From: CAZHDB01 sp964531225
Lineage (GTDB): Archaea; Thermoproteota; Thermoprotei_A; Sulfolobales; Desulfurococcaceae
Assembly (NCBI GenBank): GCA_964531225.1
Contig: CAZHDB010000056.1
Location: forward strand, 1 to 5,290
Direction of reading: 5' to 3'
DNA: 5,290 bases
Within the stretch, counting starts at the first letter, position 1. Every line of letters begins with the position of its first letter. A model generated the notes under the pieces. The model was given only the letters and a program-made list of their open reading frames with translations. It searched no databases and was not told the DNA's origin. Positions 1 to 5,290 of this stretch are shown piece after piece. The translations under genes and the position numbers were made by a program.

Positions 1-2
1 CA

Positions 3-137
3 TATGCAACATGCAGAGAAGCTTTAACTTCCCCTGAATTCTTTAACGCTCCTTCTTGTGATGGAACACATCTCATACCAGAAAGAATTAAGTATAAGGG
101 CCTAGAAAGTTATATTTCAACTAAAACTATTAGATAA
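3..137 (+). CDS. C-terminal fragment of an unidentified protein (5' end outside window)
   Basis: An open frame enters from the left edge and gives 44 residues before a TAA stop. The residues include the stretch SCDGTHLIPERIKYKG and the tail ends in KTIR. Third codon positions are mostly A or T, as expected for this AT-rich genome, and the amino-acid mix is ordinary for a soluble protein. I do not recognise the family, so no function is given. If real, the gene is convergent with the large protease gene on the other strand, and the small transposon-like element lies between their 3' ends. A competing minus-strand frame is open over roughly the first 100 bases and could instead be the start of a gene leaving the window; the plus frame is longer and ends more naturally. 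Forty-four codons without a stop is only moderate evidence. Confidence 0.45.
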   Translation, partial: YATCREALTSPEFFNAPSCDGTHLIPERIKYKGLESYISTKTIR

Positions 138-167
138 TATTCTCTTCTATCTCGCTTTACATTAATA

Positions 168-188
168 TAATAATATAATATATTATTA
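168..188. repeat. AT-only perfect inverted repeat (9-bp arms, 3-base loop)
   Basis: TAATAATAT at 168-176 is followed after three bases by its exact reverse complement at 180-188. It lies about 30 bases after the stop of the left-edge frame and about 14 bases before the small element. It could be a transcript-end hairpin, an easily melted site, or simply a by-product of the AT-rich run, since a two-letter sequence makes such palindromes fairly often. Confidence 0.35.
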
Positions 189-201
189 GAAATCGGGATG
201 G

Positions 202-215
202 TTTGTCAAAAATTT
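202..215 (+). repeat. Left terminal inverted repeat of the small element
   Basis: TTTGTCAAAAATTT, preceded by GG, matches 4663-4678 over 16 bases in the same orientation and 370-383 over 14 bases in inverted orientation. Confidence 0.65.
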
Positions 216-237
216 CTTTGATTTCTTTCCTAGTTTG

Positions 238-285
238 TGGCTTACCTCTTCTTTGCGGATGTACGAGTTTGCGTGGCTTGCCTCT
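238..285. repeat. Imperfect 12-bp direct repeat inside the small element, 36-bp period
   Basis: TGGCTTACCTCT at 238-249 and TGGCTTGCCTCT at 274-285 differ at one base, and each is preceded by a related AGTTTG sequence. The 36-bp period is twelve codons. On the minus strand both copies read Arg-Gly-Lys-Pro in one open frame. They could be transposase-binding repeats next to the element end or a coding relic. Confidence 0.4.
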
Positions 286-366
286 CCATATTAAAGTCTT
301 CCGGCTACGTTAAGAGACTATGCCAGGATAAGGAAAACATAAAAAAACAACACCTAGAAAAAGCCC

Positions 367-383
367 AATAAATTTTTGACAAA
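367..383 (-). repeat. Right terminal inverted repeat of the small element
   Basis: Read on the minus strand this is TTTGTCAAAAATTTATT, identical over 17 bases to the IS end at 4665-4681 and over its outer 14 bases to 202-215. Confidence 0.65.
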
Positions 384-435
384 TCATATTATCTGAAGTA
401 TCACTTAATTTTTGATCAAGATATTTTTGGTTAAA

Positions 436-449
436 TTTTTTAAAAAAAT
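436..449 (-). terminator. Candidate T-tract terminator of the protease gene
   Basis: Read on the minus strand, a run of seven T (442-448) begins 15 bases after the stop codon of the protease gene, followed by an A run and further T. Archaeal RNA polymerase commonly terminates at oligo-T tracts without a hairpin. A second T7 run (341-347, minus strand) lies inside the small element. AT-rich intergenic DNA often has such runs, so this is suggestive only. Confidence 0.4.
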
Positions 450-463
450 AAGGAATAGGATAG

Positions 464-3400
464 CTATGTAACTTGTCTCCTTCTCATGAAAAATACTACT
501 CCAACTATTGCTGCGACTATTACGATGCCTATTCCCCCGTACATCATTTCTCTTAACCAACCCACTGTGTAGGAGTACTCGCTAGAAATGATCGAGTTTC
601 CAAGCTTGTCTATCGCAATAATCTTGAACACTATTCTGGTCCCAGCAGCATGCCCCGGTATTCTTGCGTAATATGTATTATCACCAATATTTTGCATCGT
701 TATGTTATGCCAGGTAGCCCCGTTATCGCTACTATAAGTCAAGATAACATTTCTGACTCCAATTGTTTCATCAGTGACCTGAACACGTACTTCAACCTCT
801 TGCCCACTCATGGGATTCTCCTCATACTCGACACTTAGGATCTCTGGTGGCGTGTTGTCGATGTATATAGTGATTGACACGCTCCTTGAGTTGCCCGCTA
901 AGTCGTACGCTACGACCCTGATAGTGTGCGCGCCATCAGACAACTTTGTAGTGTCTAGCAAGTATTCATAGGGAGACTCAAGATCCGACTGAACAAGCTC
1001 CCCGTCAATATAGAACTCTACCTTCGAGACGCCGCTAAGAGCGTCTGTGGCAGAGACTTCAATCTCTACAGTACCTTTCACATACGCATTCGCATCAGGA
1101 GCCGTTATCGCCGCATCTGGTGGCGTCCTATCTATTGTCACAACTAATTTATATACGGCCTCGTTGCCAGCTTTATCAACGGCCTTTATTAGGATAATGT
1201 GTTCTCCTTCGTCAATATCCTTAAAGATGTAACTCGTATCGAGGCCGACGTATATCCATTCTCCATTATCTAGTTTTATCTCGTAATAATCAATTCCACT
1301 TGCAGTGTCACTACCTGACCAACTTACAACCAAGTTGGAGACGGAGAGATACGTCCCATTAGTAGGCGAAACATCTGAAATTTGTGGAGCGAACGTATCG
1401 GGCTCCATCGGTAGTAAATAGGTATCATCGGATACACCCACTATATAATAGCAGATATATACGGGGGTCCCGTCCACTATTATAATTAGAACCAGGTGAT
1501 ACACATCTTTTTCCGATAAAAATATTCTAATATTCCTTACATCAGAACTCGCTAAACCGCTTATTATGTAGGATCCAACGGTATAATATGTTACTAAATC
1601 ATAGGAACTATTGAAAATAGTTACATTTACTGTTACTCCTAGATTGGTGCTTAGTGTATCAATGTCCCAGTTTAGCGTGATAGCTTCATAGTATCCGTCC
1701 CCATCCTCATCCGCAGCATCTGAAATCCATATATCATAAAACCAAGCATCATAAGGTTTGCCCTGGATCGCTCTTATTAACTCATTCCACATTGTTAGAT
1801 AAGAGGAGTATAAATAATCATACTCTTCTGAATAAGTCGATGCGCCAGCGTATATTGATATTCCATGAGCATTAGGGTGTCCAGAAAGAAAATAGTTCGC
1901 AACAACTGTATCATTAATTGATTGTAGTAGTAAGTCAGCTGCCTCCTTTATTACCAAATCATCTATAAGTGATTTAATATTATACACGAAATGATAAAGA
2001 TCTGTTAAATTATATGATGGTTTACCAAAAGTCTCTGATACCTCAAGGGCATAAGTGATTTCTGCATCATATAAGTTGTATCTTTTAAGGAGCTCCTTAG
2101 CGAAGATACTTAAATTCTCGATTAAATTCATCAGGTTTTGCAAATCAATAACAGATTGGGTTACGGAGAGAACATTTCCCTGACTTCCATTATTGTAGGA
2201 CTGTACATAAAGATATGCGATCCAATCAGCAATTACTAATGGAGGCAACTCTGGATAATTCTTTATTAAGTTGAGAATTTCATCATAGGGCCATCCATCA
2301 CCCGGCTCTGTCTCTTCCGATGCTACCATATAATTCATAAACGAATTATTTGCAAGTGGATCGTGGATTTCTATTGCTACTTCGAGGGAAGCCATTAAAC
2401 ACGCATCAAATCCTATAATGTCTAAATAGAAATCCTCATGTTCTGATTTAATCAGAGAGAGAGCATATCCTATCTCCCAGAGTTCTAGGTTATCACTATA
2501 AGCACTATCGTCCCAACAACAGCCTTGCCAGCCTCCTCCATGATCCCATAGAACTAGAATATAGTGGTCGGCTGGATAATTGTCTAATACATAAGAAACA
2601 AAGCTATAGAGGGTATAGTAATCACCCATGTTTTGCTCTCCTACGTATTTTAGTGTATTATATGGATAGGGTTCGAGCCCTTTAGTTATGTAAAAAATTC
2701 TTGTATCTACCCAGTCGCCGTATGTAGTATCATAACCTTCAGATCTATCTAGCATCACAACTATACTTAGGTTTTCGTTTGAGCCTACAGAACTCATCTC
2801 TAATATATCATTTATAGCCGCTGATTCTAAGTTATTATCTCCATCCATGTATACCATAAATGTCCAATCTACCTTTATACCCTTATTTATGCCATAATGA
2901 TAATACGTCTCTCTTAGTTCTTCTTTATAATTATAGTTCTGAACAAAGTAGTCCCAGAATTCATGAATATTGTTCGGGTTGTAATTTAGTAGAGTACTAA
3001 AGATTTCATCGAAACCTAAGTGTAGATTATCACAATCATCAATGTTTACACCATCATAAATATCCCATAATATACTTGCAATGCTTCCCTCAACACGCGC
3101 TCCATCTAAATCATCCTGATCTATGATATTGTACCAAGTATTATTCTCTATATTCATTCCGTAGCTTACGAGGTTATTTGGCTCATTATCTATGACACAT
3201 TGCATAAATTCAGCCCATCCTTCAATGAAGGCGAAGCCAAAGTCCGTCTCCGAAAAAACATAATGTGCATCATAACTACCTGCATCTGGCCATCTATCAT
3301 TATAAGCCGCGTACATTATAGTATGCCCGTATTCATGATAAATAGCGACTTTATTTGCGAACCAATCACCGCTAGGGATATATATTATCTCACCATCAGT

Positions 3401-4597
3401 ACATGGCCAATCACCATATGGCCAATAAACAGTGACTTGATCTCTTTGCCATAATGTTTGCTGGTAAACCCAATTTGCCGCTATATTTACGTAATCGAAA
3501 ATTTCAAAGCACCCAGGCTCATATAATTGGGTGTCTGGATCATCAACAGCAACCCACGAACCAACATAAAAATAACCATCAGGAACATTATCGGTTTTAG
3601 AGGTTCTTACCCCGTAGGGTGTCGAGCTACCATCAGTGACCTTTACTATTGAATTCTCACAATATACTGCAACCCATAGATCATAACCATCTTCAAATGG
3701 GCCATCATTATTCTCGATTGGAGGAAATTCATAGTAACCATTTTCATCAGTATAAGTCCTAGCTAACTCTTGAGACCCAAGAGTGTCATCGTCATATAAA
3801 ATGACTAGTGCATTTTTGATTGGAATATACTGACCATTAGGATTCTCGTAGTACCAGTAACCGTAGACTATAACGTAACCTGGCGATCTAATTGATGTTT
3901 CATATCTAGGTTGAGCTTTTATGTCTAATTTCTTAGCAGCACAAGTAATGCTACCAGAGTATGAATCTAGGATTTTTACGCCAGAAGAATCCTTTTCGAA
4001 CGATATCGATGAGCTACCCACAATAGGTATGTTATCATCAGTTTCCCCATAGATATAAACGAATAATTTGCCTCTACCAGGGGTATTTTTGAATAGAAGT
4101 ATTTTAAACTCAACGCTAAGACCTTCGTTAAGTCTTTCTAGATCCTTAGAGTCTAGGTAAATTTCGGTAGAGTTTAGTAATTCAAAATTCTCAATCGAAA
4201 GCTTCATTTTTAACCAAATAACTTTATGAGGAACACTCTTTTCTGCCTTTAAAGCCACTAGAATAGAACCATTATTATACGACACTGATTCTAGGTTTAT
4301 ATCGATTCCTTTTTCTACAAGGTCATTAAAGAGATGCGCTCCATTAAAATCATAGAGAGAATTACTAGTAATGATTTGTAACTTGTTAGTAGATGTGCTT
4401 TTTATGTGTTCTTTAGTCTTCTGAAGCGGCTTATCTCTTTTGTATGAACTTACTGAACCTAATTCAAAATAATCTTTTGCCTTAGATTTTATAGAATTCA
4501 AAGAAATAAAAGCAGGTGATACTATAGAGATAGTAATTAGTATTAAAATGGTAAATGATAACATGTATCTCTTCAAGAAGATACACCTTAAAAACAT
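464..4597 (-). CDS. Membrane-anchored dual protease: HExxH metallopeptidase + clostripain-type C11 peptidase + Ig-like modules
   Basis: This 1377-residue protein is predicted to be secreted and anchored outside the cell, degrading proteins. Visible layout: signal peptide about 1-37; unrecognised, probably beta-rich region 38-228; CNA_B/carboxypeptidase-regulatory-like beta domain about 241-322; zinc metallopeptidase about 362-570, with HEYGH at 421-425 and EGWAEF at 459-464, E459 being the likely third zinc ligand as in gluzincins; clostripain (C11) domain about 577-945, with the catalytic dyad H686 (LWDHGGGW) and C733 (GFDACLM) 47 residues apart; acidic loop D963-D965-D967-G968-E971, probably calcium-binding; three Ig-like modules about 1070-1156, 1157-1247 and 1248-1345, joined at TPP linkers; membrane helix 1352-1371, then RRR as stop-transfer. 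N-glycosylation sequons occur (for example N142, N803, N863, N991, N1298). The start at 4597 supplies the basic residues R4, K9 and R10 before the hydrophobic core; M12 is a possible alternative. C11 enzymes usually cleave after Arg or Lys. The protein families are clear; the natural substrate is unknown. Confidence 0.93.
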   Translation of the reverse strand: MFLRCIFLKRYMLSFTILILITISIVSPAFISLNSIKSKAKDYFELGSVSSYKRDKPLQKTKEHIKSTSTNKLQIITSNSLYDFNGAHLFNDLVEKGIDINLESVSYNNGSILVALKAEKSVPHKVIWLKMKLSIENFELLNSTEIYLDSKDLERLNEGLSVEFKILLFKNTPGRGKLFVYIYGETDDNIPIVGSSSISFEKDSSGVKILDSYSGSITCAAKKLDIKAQPRYETSIRSPGYVIVYGYWYYENPNGQYIPIKNALVILYDDDTLGSQELARTYTDENGYYEFPPIENNDGPFEDGYDLWVAVYCENSIVKVTDGSSTPYGVRTSKTDNVPDGYFYVGSWVAVDDPDTQLYEPGCFEIFDYVNIAANWVYQQTLWQRDQVTVYWPYGDWPCTDGEIIYIPSGDWFANKVAIYHEYGHTIMYAAYNDRWPDAGSYDAHYVFSETDFGFAFIEGWAEFMQCVIDNEPNNLVSYGMNIENNTWYNIIDQDDLDGARVEGSIASILWDIYDGVNIDDCDNLHLGFDEIFSTLLNYNPNNIHEFWDYFVQNYNYKEELRETYYHYGINKGIKVDWTFMVYMDGDNNLESAAINDILEMSSVGSNENLSIVVMLDRSEGYDTTYGDWVDTRIFYITKGLEPYPYNTLKYVGEQNMGDYYTLYSFVSYVLDNYPADHYILVLWDHGGGWQGCCWDDSAYSDNLELWEIGYALSLIKSEHEDFYLDIIGFDACLMASLEVAIEIHDPLANNSFMNYMVASEETEPGDGWPYDEILNLIKNYPELPPLVIADWIAYLYVQSYNNGSQGNVLSVTQSVIDLQNLMNLIENLSIFAKELLKRYNLYDAEITYALEVSETFGKPSYNLTDLYHFVYNIKSLIDDLVIKEAADLLLQSINDTVVANYFLSGHPNAHGISIYAGASTYSEEYDYLYSSYLTMWNELIRAIQGKPYDAWFYDIWISDAADEDGDGYYEAITLNWDIDTLSTNLGVTVNVTIFNSSYDLVTYYTVGSYIISGLASSDVRNIRIFLSEKDVYHLVLIIIVDGTPVYICYYIVGVSDDTYLLPMEPDTFAPQISDVSPTNGTYLSVSNLVVSWSGSDTASGIDYYEIKLDNGEWIYVGLDTSYIFKDIDEGEHIILIKAVDKAGNEAVYKLVVTIDRTPPDAAITAPDANAYVKGTVEIEVSATDALSGVSKVEFYIDGELVQSDLESPYEYLLDTTKLSDGAHTIRVVAYDLAGNSRSVSITIYIDNTPPEILSVEYEENPMSGQEVEVRVQVTDETIGVRNVILTYSSDNGATWHNITMQNIGDNTYYARIPGHAAGTRIVFKIIAIDKLGNSIISSEYSYTVGWLREMMYGGIGIVIVAAIVGVVFFMRRRQVT
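563..1390 (-). other. Three Ig-like modules of the stalk (residues ~1070-1345)
   Basis: Three units of about 90-98 residues each carry a DxAGN or DKLGN motif near the end of the module and are joined at ID(R/N)TPP. They match the beta-sandwich stalk modules common on prokaryotic surface proteins and probably hold the catalytic domains away from the membrane or bind a surface partner. Codons in part of this stretch (about 840-1140) are clearly richer in G and C than in the catalytic domains. Confidence 0.75.
1763..2869 (-). other. Domain: clostripain-type C11 cysteine peptidase (residues ~577-945)
   Basis: The domain opens with the characteristic WTFMVYMDGDNNLE stretch, has the catalytic histidine in DHGGGW (codon 2540-2542) and the nucleophilic cysteine in FDACLM (codon 2399-2401), then the VASEETEPGDGWPY segment typical of the family. 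D731 next to the cysteine corresponds to an S1-pocket aspartate in characterised C11 enzymes, consistent with basic P1 specificity. The fold is of the caspase-like CD clan. Confidence 0.9.
2888..3514 (-). other. Domain: gluzincin-like zinc metallopeptidase (residues ~362-570)
   Basis: HEYGH (codons at 3323-3337) supplies two histidine ligands and the catalytic glutamate E422. EGWAEF, 34 residues further on, fits the third-ligand glutamate motif (EGxA) of gluzincins. The pieces needed for catalysis are therefore present rather than decayed. A CNA_B-like domain lies just before it. I cannot assign a MEROPS family by eye, and the domain limits are approximate. Confidence 0.75.
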
Positions 4598-4623
4598 AAG
4601 TAAAAAAATGATACTTTAACAAC

Positions 4624-4634
4624 AATAAAAAATT
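4624..4634 (-). promoter_or_regulatory. Weak TATA-box candidate for the protease gene
   Basis: On the minus strand AATTTTTTATTG is centred about 32 bases before the ATG at 4597, near the spacing expected of an archaeal TATA box if the transcript starts at or just before the start codon. No Shine-Dalgarno-like sequence precedes this ATG, which fits a leaderless or short-leader mRNA. The match to a TATA box is poor, and the region is AT-rich anyway. Confidence 0.25.
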
Positions 4635-4664
4635 CACCATTTATGGGGATACATATAGCTTTGG

Positions 4665-4681
4665 TTTGTCAAAAATTTATT
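4665..4681 (+). repeat. Terminal repeat of the insertion sequence
   Basis: TTTGTCAAAAATTTATT matches 367-383 (inverted, 17/17) and 202-215 (same orientation, 14/14, or 16 bases with the preceding GG). It forms the outer edge of the IS on the side facing the protease gene. Confidence 0.65.
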
Positions 4682-4700
4682 TCCTCACCTCCTTCAGCCG

Positions 4701-5290
4701 TTATCCAGTCAAGCTCCGCCATAGGGTGGCCAACAAGATTAGGACATTCCATGCCAAGGCCTTGAAGAGAAGCTCCAGACACCTAGAGAGCCAGGAGCGA
4801 CCACGAACATAACATTCAAAAAGCCTCTTAAAAACCTTAAACATAGCCTCCAAAACCCACCTAGCATTAGAATACCGACGAAACCACGGCAGACCACGCA
4901 TCCTCCAGTAAGCAGCCATAAGGCCCCGCCTCGGAACTCCCCTCCGCCTGCAAGGCTTAATACCAGGTATAGCATTAAGCCTCTCCCTAACCTCTTTATA
5001 GGCCTTGTTAGAGGCATACGCCGAGTCAGCTGATACGTAGCGAATCCTGAAACCGAAGACCTTGGAGAGCCTCTCCAGTTCTGGAAGGAAATAGCTCCAG
5101 AAAGGCTCACTATCGTGGCAATACCTATCACTCGGCGTCGCCAAGATTATGACCCTCGTCTCCTCGTCCATAACGACGTGGAGCTTGAAGAAGTTCGCCG
5201 CTTTCTGAGCCCTGTAATTATAATAACTGGTGGTGTCCATTATCTGGAAGTCCGTTGAGTCTATCAGAACGCCTATTTTCCTCGTCCCAT
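4701..5290 (-). CDS. DDE transposase, IS5/IS4-superfamily (DDE_Tnp_1 type), N-terminus outside window
   Basis: This enzyme cuts and joins DNA at the ends of its IS. The frame stays open upstream of the ATG at 5240 to the right edge, so that ATG is internal and the gene is truncated only by the window. All three catalytic acidic residues appear: D in LIDSTDF just upstream of that ATG; D in YVSADSAYAS, 78 residues later; and E in ARWVLEAMFKVFKRL, 59 residues after that. The segments KLHVVMDEETR and HDSEPF between the first two are typical of IS5-type transposases. No stop or frameshift is visible, so the C-terminal part looks functional. It is G+C-richer than its neighbours. The N-terminal DNA-binding part cannot be judged here. 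Confidence 0.88.
   Translation of the reverse strand, partial: GTRKIGVLIDSTDFQIMDTTSYYNYRAQKAANFFKLHVVMDEETRVIILATPSDRYCHDSEPFWSYFLPELERLSKVFGFRIRYVSADSAYASNKAYKEVRERLNAIPGIKPCRRRGVPRRGLMAAYWRMRGLPWFRRYSNARWVLEAMFKVFKRLFECYVRGRSWLSRCLELLFKALAWNVLILLATLWRSLTG

Larger units (their letters stand above)
202..383. mobile_element. MITE-like non-autonomous element with IS-matching terminal inverted repeats
   Basis: The segment begins with TTTGTCAAAAATTT (202-215) and ends with the exact reverse complement (370-383). The match can be stretched outward to 198 and 387 with one mismatch. The right end read inward, TTTGTCAAAAATTTATT (367-383), is identical over 17 bases to the end of the IS at 4665-4681. 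At about 182 bp it is too short to encode a transposase. A short open minus-strand frame (160-309) crosses it, with two RGKP peptide motifs 12 residues apart, and may be a decayed coding remnant. The element sits in the convergent space between two gene ends. I see no convincing target-site duplication, so the exact boundaries are uncertain. Movement in trans by the transposase of the neighbouring IS is an inference from the shared ends. Confidence 0.65.
4665..5290 (-). mobile_element. Insertion sequence, IS5-like, 3' part only (continues beyond right edge)
   Basis: The left boundary is set by the terminal sequence TTTGTCAAAAATTTATT (4665-4681), which recurs as the ends of the small element at 202-383. 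The transposase gene stops about 20 bases inside this end, a compact layout usual for an IS. G+C content jumps to roughly half or more inside the element against clearly AT-rich flanks, a sign of separate origin. The other end and any target-site duplication lie outside the window. Confidence 0.75.

Noticed and set aside
1..77. Minus-strand open frame with an ATG near 77 leaving the left edge
   Set aside because: Only about 25 residues visible, no clear promoter or ribosome site; the plus-strand frame over the same bases is longer and ends in a stop. It cannot be fully excluded.
650..838. 62-residue plus-strand open frame
   Set aside because: Lies wholly inside the Ig-like part of the protease gene on the other strand, with no domain and no promoter; a shadow.
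1047..1232. 61-residue plus-strand open frame
   Set aside because: Antisense to well-formed Ig-like modules; low-complexity Ser/Ala-rich translation typical of a shadow frame.
3200..3454. 84-residue plus-strand open frame
   Set aside because: Antisense to the metallopeptidase domain including its HEYGH motif; no recognisable features.
367..4681. Inverted 17-bp pair around the protease gene as an invertible switch
   Set aside because: The sequences are outward-facing transposon ends of two elements, and no recombinase gene of the inversion type is present; 17 bases is also short for homologous inversion.
4739..5131. 130-residue open frame overlapping the transposase in another frame
   Set aside because: The transposase frame carries the complete DDE motifs and typical IS5 segments; this one is Gly/Arg/Leu-rich with no motif.
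1..5290. CRISPR array, tRNA, rRNA or riboswitch
   Set aside because: No regularly spaced repeats, no cloverleaf-like or rRNA sequences and no structured leader were found on reading both strands.

Overview
The window looks like a piece of an archaeal chromosome, most likely a thermophilic Thermoproteota lineage. This rests on one very large surface protease with a signal peptide and a C-terminal membrane anchor, the absence of a clear Shine-Dalgarno site at its start, a T-tract just after its stop, and an AT-rich background with an IS of different base composition. The lineage is an inference; no rRNA or tRNA is present to fix it.

Layout from left to right. Positions 3-137 hold the probable C-terminal end of an unidentified plus-strand gene. 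Positions 138-463 are the convergent space between that gene and the protease gene. This space holds an AT-only inverted repeat, a short transposon-like element of about 182 bp with inverted ends (202-383), and a T-tract terminator candidate. Positions 464-4597 (minus) encode one 1377-residue protein combining an HExxH zinc metallopeptidase domain with a clostripain-type (C11) cysteine peptidase, then a calcium-loop segment, three Ig-like modules and a membrane anchor. Positions 4598-4664 are its short upstream region. From 4665 to the right edge runs the 3' end of an insertion sequence with an IS5-like DDE transposase, cut by the window edge.

Two points stand out. First, two peptidases of unrelated catalytic type lie on one anchored polypeptide, which suggests a cell-surface protein-degrading machine, possibly one in which one domain acts on the other. 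Second, the end sequence TTTGTCAAAAATTTATT of the IS recurs at both ends of the small element downstream of the protease gene (17/17 and 14/14 bases). The protease gene is therefore bracketed by two elements that the same transposase could recognise, which raises the possibility of a composite transposon carrying the protease as cargo.
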